DNA of 64,000 nucleotides from Cheiracanthium punctorium (Eukaryota; Arthropoda; Arachnida; Araneae; Cheiracanthiidae). The stretch spans positions 1-64,000 of the forward strand of contig JAWZYV010011913.1 of the NCBI GenBank assembly GCA_038373885.1, read 5' to 3'. Positions within the stretch are counted from its first letter, which is position 1. Each line of letters starts with the position of its first letter. A program made the translations under genes and the position numbers. Of the stretch, positions 1-12,470 are shown piece by piece. The notes under the pieces were generated by a model. The model had not been told where the DNA came from. It did no database searches and worked only from the letters and a program-made list of their open reading frames with translations.

Positions 1-3000
1 GTAAATGAGTTAAGAAAATGAATTCGTTGTAATATGGCACTAATTTATGTATAATGGTTTTTATGCAATAAAATTTTGACTTACGATTACGTGATTTTTT
101 TTTCTTTCTTCAATGTGACATTCATTTTTTACTTTTGCATGTGAGGAGAGTGGAAAGGTAATATTAAAGTTTAAGGAATTCCATATTTTGCATTTATTTT
201 TATGATCTGAATGAAAGTGGCACAGTACGCACATTTAAGATAACTTTACAGGAAATATTTAATGATTTGCAGATATTATCGTGCATTTCGATTGATATTT
301 ACCATTTTTTGAAAAATCTTCCTATTAGAACTAGTCAATGTTTAGTTTTTCATAAGTGAAAGTATATGGGTAGCCCTTGCATGCCACGTAAGTGACGTCC
401 CTCGCTTAAAATTTACTGTTATGATAATGATGGTTTTTAGCGAAGTAAAATTTAGTTTTTTTCATTTAAAGTCTCAATTTCCAGAATCTGGCTTTTTGTT
501 TTTGTTGTAGATCCACTCGGAATTTCAAAATTTCGACTACAAAGTCTCAATTTGTATTTCTTGATTTCTGTTCATACAGGTTCCAGTAAGTGGTGAATAA
601 TTAGAGTATTAACTGCTACAGGTATGCCTGCAATGCATATTTTTAAAAAGCTCAAAGGCTTGAAGAAAGATCACGTTAAAAAATTACTCCAGTTAAAATT
701 TTTGCTCGTTTCGAATACGACCCCACACTAAAAAATGTTAGTGCCTCGATCACTACTTAGGCTGAAATTTGGTACATCACCTTTCATAAAACGTCTTGGA
801 TATCGTAAAACAAAGATCTGTGCCTATGCATGATTTAGATTGCACTTGTGCAATAAACGTTTACAACATTGTTTTCCTTCAAAATTTCTGTTCGACCCCT
901 GAAAAAGCAATCATCTGGCCTAATCGCCCCTCCCCCCCCCCTTAAGAGCCCTTAAAAAGTGGTTTAAGTCGGCATACATTTACCTTCATATTTCTGACAC
1001 TTCCTAGGAAATCTCAAACTTTGGTCACCTAATATGTGTGGGGACACACTTCACAAATTCCGAAGCATTGTACGGGAACCGTATACGAATTTAAAGTAAT
1101 TTCTTGAAAATTAACGAGAGGAATTCTTATTCAACCCAATCCTTAGCGCAGAGTATGGTTTGACACTTTGCACTTTAAAATTCTGGAGGTTTTGAATTGC
1201 ATTTTCAATACTTCTATTGGATAACGCACTCGGAAGTATTCGAGTAGTAATGAGACTAATTAAAAATGAGTTTCAATACTGAATCGTACTGTTCCAAGAA
1301 AAGGGTCAACCTGGTCTTTTATTCCTACCCCATTTTGAATGTACTCTTAATTACTCTGGCAACTCATCGCTTATAGATAAAGAATTAGTTACTACTATTT
1401 GAGAACATGATGTACGTAGTCTCTCCGCGAAGAAAAACCATTAAACTTGGTGTACAACAGGAAAGTTACGAACGTGAAATTGTATTGGAGGAATCGGAAC
1501 GACATGCAGTTTTCCTTTATAAAAATTTTACCAATTTTTTTATTGTCTAAGTAGTGCACAAAATTCGCATCTGTTCCATTTTAAAGTAATTTTTTATGTT
1601 GTTACGATGGGAAAATCTCGGAAGGTTATGAAATTTGTGTATTAGTTCGGTTTAAAATTTAATCCTACAAGGCTAGACTTTTTTTCTGTGTGAAATAAAT
1701 ATTAATGATAATTATCCCCCAAATACTAATCACTAAAAAAATAACCAAATATTTTACTAGAAAATTCCTTTTTTACTTCAGTTCCGTATGTAGTAGAATG
1801 AGGCTTAAATATACATTTTTGGCAATTATTTTCAAATTTTACTATTCGGATTATTTCTTAACTTCAAAAGACAATTTTTTCCCGGTCGAAACTCTGACTA
1901 TTTTTGTTAATTTTCTGAAATAAAAAAAAAAACGGCGGACAAAAGATTACGGTTTAAATTTCAATCAATTTTGACAGTAATTGGAACAGTAATGATATCT
2001 ACCAAACCTCTCCTCCCAGAGATTCAGAATTTTCGAAATTTATCACGAAACGTCTTTACCAACTTCATACAAATTCAATCCTATATATATTTCAGTAGGA
2101 AAAGTGTTTGAGACAGCGACATTACTTTAGTATCTCCAAATAACACCTGTTGGTATGTATACAGGTTTCGTACGGATCTTGGAATGGCTAAAATTCCAAA
2201 CTTTTAAAATATCGTATGATTTCATATTTAAGTGGTTTATTTTTTTAGTTTGAGTTGAAAGTTCTAAAATATTTCAAACAGTAGGATATTTTAGGACAAT
2301 TTTTTAGGCAATCGGTTAGCAAATTATTTAACCCGGACTAACCCTGGTGGAACTGCAGGTAGTCGCATGTCTCCATGAAACATGCATAATTAAAATGGTT
2401 GATAAACAGTGAAATACTTCTTCATGTAGCCAAAATCAAAACACCTTATTTCAGGGGGAATGAATTGTGAAATTGTCTTTTACATTAGGTATATGCATCT
2501 CCTCGTTGTACTGTAGATTGAGTGATAAGTAAACTTGCAGTGTATGCAGGTCCGCTTTCTTAAGGTATTCAGTTACTCGCATGATTGTGTTTCTTCAAAG
2601 GCAAATACGACTGTAGTGTGAATCGAACCATAATGAACACATTGAGGCTGTAAAAAATGAGTCTCGTTCCAAAGCATACTTCTGATTACCCAGCAATTAT
2701 TTAGCAGCGAAACTCATTGTTTAAATTCAAACGATCAAGGAGGCTTGAAAAAGATCATGTAGTTTTTGCCTTTGGATGGTTTTAAAGAATAACCAAGAAA
2801 CATTAAGGCTTTGGGTGTAGATTTTCGTATTCTACAGCCCTTCAAAATAACAAATGCCTCAACATCTTTTTCGGTTCTTTGCATTCATAACTATTGTTAA
2901 TTTCTAACTAGCATAACCCATAAAATTTTTTTACAAAACTCATTTTCGGTTTTTAAATTCTGCTTTTAGCAGACTTATTACATGCTTAGAGGACTACGTG

Positions 3001-3745
3001 CAAGAAGTTGTTATGGCAGCAAATAAATCGCGTTAAAAATGTGCAAATATATCATGTTGGCATTAGAAACACGCAATAATACTAAGTGCAAGTTGAGAGG
3101 GACATTTGCATCTCCAACCTTTTTTTCATACATTCGTAAGTACATACGAAAAGTGCAGAACAATATAATACTGATTGCAGTACTTAACATAATAACGATA
3201 TTCAGCTCAGATTTACTTCTCTTAAAATTAAGAAAACATAATTATGTCCTGTTTGATTCTTTGAAAGGAACTAAAGGCCTTCTAGCAATAAGCATTGCGG
3301 CGCCGAATGGATTTCTCAGAGTTCTGTCATAACGTCATTACTTTCCCCATAAGATGTGAGGCTTTATAGCGGAACATCGCGACTATTACAAAGCACTAAA
3401 TTGGGTTCCTGTAAAGCAGCGGTTTCAGATATTTAGCATGGTGACCCTGCCCCTCCCCCAAAAGTATAAATACGATGGCAACCTCCCATTCACCATCCTC
3501 GGCATGCATCCGGTTTTTATCCTTCAACAATGACCATTTAGTCGCCTTTTCTGCAAAATTGTGTTATCCGTAAAGTTCGAATAAGCATTTTAAACGAAAA
3601 TTGATATCTTTGGACTAAAAATAAGTATAAATAAGGGTTTTGTAAAACGTGCATTATCACTTTACCCGTTTTTCTCGTTCCCCCACCCTTTGTGAATGTT
3701 CTGCTCCCCCAAGATTATTAACCGCTGCTGTACAAGGCGGTTATC
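1..3745. other. No recognisable feature
   Basis: AT-rich sequence with short poly-A, poly-T and poly-C runs. Open frames at 1705-1923 and 3039-3332 have low-complexity composition and match no family I know. No tRNA, TIR pair or tandem array was seen. Confidence 0.6.
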
Positions 3746-5052
3746 TCTCTATTCTAAAAAAAAGTAAAGGCCGCTGTCGCCGCCGCTGTCAAAGCTTGTC
3801 AGCTTATCTCCTCCTAAACCGTGCGGATTTGAGTTTCGACTAAGGTGCCCACACATTCAAAAAATTCCGAGGAACCTGCTAAGCTGATTTAAATTTCGAA
3901 AATCGAATTATTTTAGAAGATATTAATAAAAAAACTGAAAAAATAAACCGAATGGGTGCCAGATTTGGCATAAAATCATTCATTCCTTTGCAACAAAGCG
4001 TTTCCAAGTATCTAGAATCGCGTGAAATTTACAAACATGAGTTACAATTACGCCCATTTGACGCCAAAATAAAAACTATATGAAATAAGTAACTCAAAAT
4101 GTGTTACACAAAGTTGACAATTTTCAAATAGTAAGTTCACTTAGACAACAAGAGTTTAGAATGAGGGATTATTCGTTTTTCCAAAACAGAATAACTAATA
4201 TCTTGAAAATGAAAAATAATTAAAATGCAGATTATTTTAAAGCCGGTTCTCGTCCAGCTGGATTATTTGCTACCAGTAGAAATATTTGGCGACGTTAACT
4301 ATGCCATTATAGCAGTTATAGTACACTTTGGATATTTGCTAGCGCGACGAGATGGTATAATTCGTGGTGCTAAGTACGCCAATCTGCAAACGATTATGTA
4401 AATGAAAATATGGATAACGGTTTTCCGGTAACCTTAAATGAACAGTAAATATAGGTTGTGAGCATGTGTAAATCGCCAAATAATGAAAAGTCGCCATGGG
4501 TGGCGGGCTATTCTATCTGTTCCGTAGCTTTTATTAACTTTACATGTACGCAAGTCGCCAAATAATGAAAAATCGCCATGGGTGGCAAATTCGCAAGGTG
4601 TCCAATAGGTTTTACATTATTAAAAATACAGCTGAAACATATGTTCGGATTTTATTACGCTTTAGCTCCTAATTAATATAACTTTTGAATGGCAACATTA
4701 AATATCATTGTGTTTCTGAGGAGTACAAATAATTTTTCCAGCGATTATAAGCGGAGTCCGCACTCCAGGTGGAGTATAGCTCAGGACCCGTACAACACGG
4801 ATTCCCATAACAAAATATCTTCCGTGTTATGAGGGGTAGGGTGTCTACTGTAGTGTGAAGTTTAAATTTTTATGTACCAATGAAGATGCAAGAACCAAGC
4901 AATGTGTAGCTTAGCTCAGTAACATTCTATCTGATCCAATCTTCGGGTTTTGTGTGTTGAAATTATGTCTTTTTTTACGAATAAGCCTGATTAGGGGTCG
5001 AATCCCTCATACGAAAAGCGAGCGTAGCGAGTCTGGGGGCCTTGGCCCCGAG
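3746..5052 (+). mobile_element. Helitron family E, copy A (non-autonomous)
   Basis: Begins TCTCTATTCTAAAAAAAAG and ends in a hairpin with GGGCCTTGGCCCC right at the terminus, here CGAG|T instead of CTAG|T. Copies in inverted orientation lie at 61392-63150 (over 90 % alike where I compared them) and 26242-28399. It carries an internal duplicated block at 4470-4600 with TCGCCAAATAATGAAAA followed by TCGCCATGGGTGGC. There is no Rep/Helicase coding sequence. The A|T insertion logic is proved on copy C, not on this copy. Confidence 0.65.
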
Positions 5053-5907
5053 TATAATTAAATTTGCCACAGGATAAGGGTTCTACACTTAAAACGGACT
5101 AACACATTAAATTTAGTATATAGACTACACAAGAAGTGCTCAAGCAGGCGTCGCAGTCGGTCCTATTTCTGAAAAATTCCTACCTTCATCAGTTTTATTT
5201 ATATAGCCTAGTATTTCAATGGTTTCATAGGCAAAATTTTAACAACTAAAATAACATTGAACAACTGCTGAAGAAGCAGAACATTTTACTCTATTATTTA
5301 TAGAGGTAGGATTTTTTTTTTTAATAGGACAGACCGCTCAAGGAATCTCGAAACAGTTTAGTTCAAAAAATGCTCGCTAGGTAGCACTTTTCACGGTAAA
5401 AACAGCACGTTTAACAATGGGAATGTCTGTTTCGAAATGTACCAATAATTTCAACATTTAGTGAGTAATTTTTGATCCTTTATCAACTAATGTGTGTCAT
5501 TTTTTGAGCTGATCTCACAATGCAAAGCTCGATCTAATAGATGCTTCTCGAAAATTTCCTGGGATGAAAAAATTTCCTGGGAGCATCTGTGCAGTCCGTC
5601 GTATGTCACAGTTGGCAATCATATGCTCACCTGTTTCAGCTGCAGAATGCAGTTCTTTTGAACAGAATTTAACCCTTTAACGCTCGGGGTCCTCGCCGTC
5701 AGGACACAACTCCGGCGTTTTGACTGTTGTCAATCACGAAGAATAAATTTTATTTCTATAAAAATACTTGAGGGTGACAGTTACACGAGACTCCTTTTAC
5801 TTTTTGTTCGCCCAGTAAAAATTGTAAGTTTTTACTGGAAATTACGAACACTATTATTTTCAACGACAGGATTATTTTTAACGGCGCTGGCATCTCTCTG
5901 AAAACTG
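5053..5907. other. Unannotated intergenic sequence
   Basis: No gene or paired termini were found. A segment near 5671 (AACCCTTTAACGC) resembles 25337 and may be the start of a dispersed repeat continued at 6191-6335. Confidence 0.4.
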
Positions 5908-6140
5908 CACTGTAAAAATAATTTCCGTGAAAATACGGAAAAAGTACTGGCAATTGAGACGCCAGTACTTTTTCCGTATATTTACGGAATTTTATTCCTA
6001 TAAACTCTAGTAGAAATTATGTTCCAGAGAGGCGCTGACCCTCGATGTACGGAAATTGTCCTGTATTCAAACATAAACGGAGAATGTCCGTAAAATTTTA
6101 CGGAAAGTTTCCAGTAGTTGTTCAGTCATTTTTTAGAGTG
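5908..6140. mobile_element. TIR MITE with strong internal hairpin
   Basis: The termini CACTGTAAAAATA and (reverse) CACTCTAAAAAATGA face each other. Inside, at 5934-5978, is an 18-bp perfect stem beginning TACGGAAAAAGTACTGGC with a 9-nt loop, plus several CCGTAAA/TTTACGG copies. No coding capacity. No clear target duplication, so the superfamily is not assigned. Confidence 0.6.
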
Positions 6141-6190
6141 TGGAGAATACGATGGAAATGCATTGGGCAGTCTGTCCAGTTCTTCTACAT

Positions 6191-6335
6191 CAATGCTGAA
6201 AAAAAGGACAGCCGTCGCCATCGCTCGATTTGACCACCAGTAACCTGGCGGTTGATCGAATCGTTCATCGCGTGCCTAGATCTGGAGACCACTTTTGACA
6301 CAGTTGCCAGAGCGCTTTGCCAGCTGTGTCAAAAA
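6191..6335 (+). repeat. Dispersed repeat shared with 25366-25510
   Basis: Both segments read CAATGCTGAAAAAA, then CAGCCG, GCCATCGC, GATCGAA and CGTTCATCGCGTGCC in the same order, with roughly 80 % identity by eye, and end in a short inverted repeat around CAGCTG/GCACAGCC. Type unknown. Confidence 0.5.
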
Positions 6336-8009
6336 AGGGCAACCTCCCTTGTGTTGTCTATTTGATGTGCATTTATAAGTGGATTAATCGGGCCAAGCAC
6401 ACAAATCCGAAATGCATGTTACACAACAAACAAAACAGCCGAGAGTTCTAGGAGTCATCTGTGCTGATGTATAAGAAAGGAGACGTCATATAGTAATTTA
6501 TCAATAATCTAAAGTACGCAACACCAGTTCTTTTTTGGGAAAATATCGGGAACACCCAAAATGTCTTGCTGAGGCTTGTGTGTCGACATTATTATTGCTA
6601 CCCCAGAGCCCTTTCGTACGAGTTTTGTATGCTACCATGATTACTACCCTGAAGATTTATGCAATAGATTTATGCAATATACCTAGCTTGATTACATCAT
6701 TTAAACTCCAAAGAGCTTGGTGAAGATTTCGCATCTAAACACTGATTACTCTGAAAAGCTTGTGTGCCAACAATATTACAATCCCAAAAATCTTAGTAAT
6801 GCTGTTAGCACACAGGCTTTCTACTTCCATGGAGATATAAATACCAGGAGGTGGCATTAGCTATCTTCATCATTGGACGAAATAAAGTAACTGTTTTGGT
6901 CAAAATATGGCGGAACATTTAACCGATTCCTTTTTAAATAACAGTGAAAAATGCACGATTAAAACGGATTAAAAAGTAAAGATGCACAGTTATATGTTAC
7001 AATAGTTCTAAAAACAAAATCGCAGCATTCTGCAGTAAAGTTTTACAGTTATGTCTCCTTCTGACGTGGATTTAGAAGTGGGATTTCACCCAAGCACACA
7101 AATCCGAAATAAATGTTACACAATCCAGTTATGCCCATATCTCTATGGTTATGTCGAATACGTAATTGTTTTTGGCGCCAACTATGGTGACATCACTTCT
7201 TTAAAATTAGAACTCTCACCGTAGAACAAGGAGGTTCAACTAATGGAGAAGCCCATGTTCCCCGTTTTTGAAGCCAAAAACCACGCCCCCTCATCCCGAT
7301 AAAGCATTCGATATCGTCATTTGAAAACATGTAAATTTATATCTAATATATAAAATCTTTACATAGTATAAAATGAGGTCTCTTCCGCTCGATGTTCGCT
7401 TAGATCTTTTAAACTACTCAACGAATTTTAATGCATTTTCCAGCAATAGAGTGATTCAAGAGGAAGGTTTATATATATAATACATCGCGGTACGACAATG
7501 ATATGCACGTGTGTCGAAGAAAAAGACAATATTTACGCCTTCTCAATAAAGTTTTCAGGTGTAACCACACGAATTTGTATATAACTGTAATAAACGGTTT
7601 TATTTCACGTGATCAGATTATCAAATCTTTGTAATTTAAAGAGTCACGTGACTCACCATCTATATATGAAAGTGTTTATATCCGATAAAAGTAGATCAGT
7701 TTAAAACATGAAAATAACTACTTTACCTTCAATAATTTAGGTTAAATTTCACGAGCGAAACTGACGTCATTTTAATGCACGACTTAAAAAATGCATTAGA
7801 TAATAAAATTTGCTTTACGATCGAAATAATAAACTTCCATCTACCAATCAAATTCCCCAGAAGAGTTCCGGTGACGGCAATTTGACGTCACGCATTGTAT
7901 AATTCGAAGTGATTGCACGCGTCTATCGATGTTCTCCAGCCAGTAAAATAAAAATAAAACGTGCTTTACAGCGCGATGCTATTCAATTTGACCAAAACAT
8001 CTTGGACGA

Positions 8010-8113
8010 ATAAAGTAATTAAAAAACTTTGTAAAAAACACACATAAGAAGTAAAGTCCTCTTTCCTTTTACTTCCTATGTGTGTTTTTTACAAAGTTTT
8101 TTAATTACTTTAT
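8010..8113. repeat. Long foldback with 15-bp flanking direct repeats
   Basis: Arms of about 48 bp (ATAAAGTAATTAAAAAAC and so on) are near-perfect inverted copies with a very short loop (CTCTTTC). The 15-mer CATCTTGGACGAATA occurs at 7998-8012 and again at 8148-8162, bracketing the foldback and 35 further bases. Confidence 0.7.
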
Positions 8114-8611
8114 CGTTTAACACCCGTATTTTGAGTGTTTTTTCAGTCATCTTGGACGAATACCTCTGGGGCGCGCTCACCACTGGGTGAAGCGTTATTT
8201 GAATTGAACAAAGTAGTGCAATTACTCAAGCATTCTCAAGGATTTTATATATTAGTATTTGAGTAGGTACTAAGGTGAATTTATCTATCAATCTATTTAG
8301 GTTAATTAATCTATTTAACTACTTAAGCAAGATTGATTTCAAAGAAAATATTTTTTCTTATCATAATTCTAAGGTTTTCAATGATCATAGTTAAAAAAAT
8401 AACTGAGTTTATTTGTTATTGATGATCGTTTATTTTTTTTTTTTGGTGTACAGAAAGAAATAGGTATTTCAATCATGTCTGGAAGACGTTGTTTTTCAAA
8501 CATAGGTCGTAGCATAAGGAGTGCAAAAAGAATGCGTTTAGGTAGAGATAGAGAATCATCATGTGTACAAGAAAGGTCCCATGTGCTTATAATATTCCCC
8601 TAGCAATGACT

Positions 8612-8850
8612 TAGTCCGACCAGTGGCCGAACGCATAGCGTTCTGAACTGGGAGACGGAAGGTTTCTGGATCAAAACAGGTCGCGTCCACCGACCTAACC
8701 GTTCGGAGTTTTCCTGTATCCCGTTCGGAAAATAAAACTGTACTCGCAACATGCATATGTAAGGAAACATATATCGCTGGTTTCCTCCAAAACGTAGCGT
8801 AAATACGAGTTGGGACCCCTTAGAAAGACCCCCACGGAGCACATCCCCAC
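8612..8850 (+). repeat. Putative tRNA-derived SINE
   Basis: The head reads AGTGGCCGAACGCATAGCG, an A-box-like start, and 35-50 nt later GGTTTCTGGATCAAAAC, a degenerate B box. A GC-richer body continues to about 8850. The spacing fits a tRNA head, but it is too diverged to name the tRNA and no A-tail was seen. Confidence 0.4.
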
Positions 8851-9223
8851 CCCTTGACCTAGATCCTATGTGTGGAGACTATAAGCAGTATAGTCTCCAG
8901 ATTTGTAGAGAGTTTAATTTAACGCCTAGCGTCGTGTGCAACTTATAGAAGCAGTTCCACGATACCGGATCCATCGAGAAAAAGCCTGGGCAAGGTCATC
9001 CAAGAGAAGTTGCTTCTTTTTTGATCGCCAGTGACACTGACATAGTTTTTGTGCCATCATGTTGCAGTTATCTCAGATTTGCACTCATGACGTCAACGTT
9101 TCATCATAATTTAAATAATTTTTCACTTTTTTAGATTCCAGATGACTGGGTTTAATTCGAATTATATGTGTAACGAAAATGTTCTTTTCCTACCGTGCGG
9201 AGAACGGGTACTCAGCTGGTCTT

Positions 9224-9540
9224 TCTAATATATAAAATTCTCCTGTCACGGTGTTAGTCACCATACTCCTCCGAAACGGCTCGGTCAATTTTAATGAAAT
9301 TTTATATATATATTCGTTAGATCTGAGAATAGGTTTTTAATTATGTCTCATAACCCTAAGTCATAAGGGCGGTCCACTCCAAAATTTTTTGCCCCAGAGT
9401 GCTATTGATTTCAATCAGGTTTTTTGTGTAGACATTACATTGTCTAGTCACTTTTCAAATGTGTTTGCCAGATAACATGGAGGGGGGGGGCGCGTTAATA
9501 AAATGTTGAAAGTCGCACAAGGTTTGCAATTTTTGATAAT
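9224..9540 (+). mobile_element. 5' fragment of another Helitron
   Basis: TCTAATATATAAAATTCTCC followed by TGTCACGGTGTT and TCCTCCGAAACGGCT resembles the widespread Helitron 5' end. It begins 5 bp after the 3' end of H1. No matching 3' end was found, and the preceding base is T, not A. Confidence 0.45.
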
Positions 9541-9874
9541 TGATCGTTAAGTGTGGTGCCAAAACGTGACAATTTATTATAAATATATTTCGAGTATAGT
9601 TAGAAAACGCCTAGCGTATATTGTAAAACAGTTTTATTAGGCGATTTTAATATAGATTTCTATTCCGAAGAAATGCTCTGTGGAACAGGAAAGGAAAACG
9701 CGGTACACTCAGGAATTATGATGTCCATTCCAATCATTATTTAAAATGTCTTTGCGGTATAGTTGGAATATGCCTACAGGAAGAATATGCCTGCCGAAGA
9801 TTGTAAAACAGTTTCAGTAGGCGATTTTAGGATAGATTTCTATTCCAAAGATGTGTTTTATGGTACAAGAAAGA

Positions 9875-10422
9875 GTTGATTCCTATTTTAACGTCCCCAC
9901 TCTCGCAACCTAAAAAATCCCCGTACTTTGGCGAGCTTTGCCGTCATGGTTCTCTGGGAGTTATGCACAAGTTCCAACGGTACTTACGTATTATCCCGGC
10001 GGTCTGCCAAGAAAAGCAATTTTTCACTAAGATAAATGCCGGGCACATGAAATTATTGATGGTTTGGAATACGATTGGCAACGTATTTAAAATCTCCGAA
10101 AAAGTAGTTTGGCGAAAGTGACCACCGGGATAATACGTAAGTACCATTTCAACGCGCCAAAAGAACTAGATGAAAACTAAAGTAAACAAACTAGCAATAA
10201 ACGCACCAGTTAAGGAATCTGAAGACACTTAATTATTAAAACTACATTAATTGGCAATCCAAAATAAATAAAAATGTAACGGCATGCTTTACTTACATAT
10301 TGTTCCAAATCGCCATTTTAATTCTAAATTACGATTGCCACATAAATGCAAAAAATCGTCATGGTAACTGCATAATGATCGCCACCTTGGCAAGAGTTGA
10401 GGCGTTAAAGTAGGAATCAACG
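9875..10422. mobile_element. TIR element with 9-bp target duplication (Mutator-like?)
   Basis: The termini GTTGATTCCTATTTTAACG and (reverse) GTTGATTCCTACTTTAACG form a 19-bp TIR. Direct repeats CAAGAAAGA flank it at 9866-9874 and 10423-10431. A 9-bp duplication is typical of Mutator-like elements. No transposase. It sits inside a tandem array unit and itself contains the IR element at 9979-10144. Confidence 0.6.
9979..10144. mobile_element. Nested short TIR element
   Basis: GGTACTTACGTATTATCCC at the left is mirrored at the right end, about 25 bp with two mismatches. It lies entirely within 9875-10422, so it may be a MITE inserted into that element or a sub-terminal inverted repeat of it. 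Confidence 0.5.
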
Positions 10423-10568
10423 CAAGAAAGACAAACCGGTACACTCATGGAATATGATGCACATTCGAAACAATATATAAAACGATGAAGTATAGATGTA
10501 ATATACTTGGCGAATATTGTAAAATAGTTTTAGTAGGTGATTTTAAGATAGATTTCTATTCCTAATAG

Positions 10569-11058
10569 GGCTATCACACTGAGAAAAATCCGACCAATTT
10601 TCCTTGCAAATCAAGTTTTCGGCCGATTTTCTCCGCCGTTACCTTGACGACCGCGAACTCCAACTTTTTCCTTTCCGTGGGAAAAAATCCGAGTCGGACG
10701 AAATTTCGGCCAATCAGAGTACTTATTCCTGCTACGTCATAAGCAATTTCGACCAATGGCGACTATGTTCGCAGCTTGGCTCGATGTCAGAATGATGTGT
10801 AAATAAAATTATGGCCGCGTTCAAGTGGACTTTGGAATTAGAGATTGCTGCCCATCCGATGCTGCCGATCCGATGTAAATATACCAACGTTCGATAAGTA
10901 AAATAAGAACCTGCACGCCAAATCAGCGATGCGATGACTATTTGGCGTCGGAGAGAGTTTTACTTTTGAAACCCTTAAAATAACCACGCCTTCAATCCCG
11001 TCGGAAACGTTGGTCCAGCGCGAAGTTGCTCGGATTTTCCCTTTAGTGTGATAAGGCC
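10569..11058. mobile_element. TIR DNA transposon remnant, ~490 bp
   Basis: Left GGCTATCACACTGAG then AAAATCCGA; right, read inverted, GGCCTTATCACACTAAAGGG then AAAATCCGA. GC content is higher than the surroundings. It interrupts a tandem unit between CTATTCC and TGGGTTTTACGG. No exact target duplication. Confidence 0.55.
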
Positions 11059-11439
11059 ATTAGATGGGTTTTACGGAACAAGAAAGAAAAATACAGCACA
11101 GTCATGAATAATGATACACTTTTGAAACTTAATGGAATAAGTAAGAAAAATAGGGACGACGTATAAATAATGATACGATTTTAATATATAGCACTATAGT
11201 GCGTATTTAAAACCTGAAAGTGTTTCAGGTTTTCATCCTTTTTACTTTCCGAACATGTACCATGTAAGGAAAGTATTGTAATCATGAAAAAATTTGACTT
11301 CGAGATTTTTATGAATTTACACGTTTTGAGTTACACGAAATCAAACGTGTTTTACACGTATTATGAATTTACACGTTTTGTTATGAATTTACACGTTTGA
11401 GGTCTTCTAAATTCATTTATGATACTTTTTACGAGATGT

Positions 11440-11480
11440 ATGTATGTATGTGTGTGTGTGTGTGCGCGCGTGCGCGCGTG

Positions 11481-11512
<32 letters not shown>

Positions 11513-11548
11513 TGCGTGGTTGTGTGTTGTTTGTGTGTGTTTGTGTGT
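11440..11548. repeat. (GT)n/(GC)n compound microsatellite
   Basis: Mixed GTGT, GCGC and GTGC runs. The cysteine-rich frame across it is an artefact. Confidence 0.9.
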
Positions 11549-11559
11549 GAACACGAAGC

Positions 11560-12470
11560 TCTTAAACGGTGCATTTGATTGAGCTCATGTATATATGTTA
11601 TAAACCACCGTTGATTTTGGTGTGTTTATTACTTATCTTTTTCATAGCCCTGTAAAAAAACTATATCTTTTACATTATGGCCTATGGACGGAAATTCTTG
11701 AAAATGGGCTAGCGTTTAAACAGTGCATTCAATTGAGCACAAATTGTACATGTATATAAAAGGCCGCGGTCATATGATCGGCATAGACTTTGGTGTGTGT
11801 AGAGTTGATAGTTTGTTCACGGGATTGCAAAAAATAATTCTTATACATTACGGCCTATGGCCGCAAATCATTTTTTAAAATGCGCTAGTGTCTAAATGGT
11901 GCATTCGAAGAAGTACAAATTGGGTATGCATATATAAGTTACAGTCACACAACACGTACAGATTTTGCTGTGCATAGAACTTACAGTTTCATGACAGCGC
12001 AACAAATGAGTGTTATTTTAGATTATTGCCTATGGACGGAAATTCACGAAAGTGCCTATAGGGTGCATTCGATCGAGCTCAAATTGGGTATTTATATTAC
12101 AGGTCGCAGTCTGATGACCTATAGATTTTGGTGTGTCTAGAGCTGATAGTTTGTTCTCAGGTTTGCAAAAGTAATTCTTATATATTACGGTTTAAAGATG
12201 CGAATCATTTAAAGTGAGCTAGTGTCTAAATGGTGCATTCGATTGACATCCAATTAGGTGCGCATATTATAGGTCACTGTCTTATATACAGCATAAATTT
12301 CAGCGATTGTACGTCCTACAGTTTTTTACAGGGCTACAAAAACGTATTCTTATACATTGCGACCTATGCACTCAAATCATTTTAAATGCACTAGTGCCTG
12401 AACACCAAATCCGATTCAGTTGAATGAAATTTATTCATACGCTTGATAAATATAGAATCTTCGGAAAGTC
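11560..12470 (+). repeat. Tandem array, ~170-bp monomer, about five units
   Basis: The block GGTGCATTCGATTGAGC recurs at 11569, 11723, 11899, 12063 and 12233, each followed by AAATTGGGTATG and then GATTTTGGTGTGT, CTACAGTTT and TACATTACGGCCTATGG. Spacing is 154-176 bp. Units are strongly diverged, so the array is old. Confidence 0.75.

Larger units (their letters stand above)
7342..9219 (+). mobile_element. Helitron H1, non-autonomous
   Basis: 5' end TCTAATATATAAAATC follows a host A. The 3' end at 9190-9219 has the stem ACCGTGCGGAGAACGGGT, then ACTCAGCTGG and a host T, the classic hairpin plus CTRR|T layout. I paired these two ends by position and orientation; there is no second copy to prove they belong together. 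The interior holds the foldback at 8010-8113 and the SINE head at 8612-8700. Confidence 0.55.
9590..11210 (+). repeat. Diverged tandem array, interrupted
   Basis: Units share GTAAAAYAGTTTYAGTAGG, GATTTTAGGATAGATTTCTATTCC, GGTACAAGAAAG and CTCAGGAATTATGATG-like blocks, at 9590-9756, 9757-9874 plus 10423-10480, and 10480-10568 plus 11059-11210. Two transposons split the array. Confidence 0.55.

Noticed and set aside
11397..11582. Cysteine-rich open frame
   Set aside because: A GT/GC microsatellite read as VCVCVRAR repeats.
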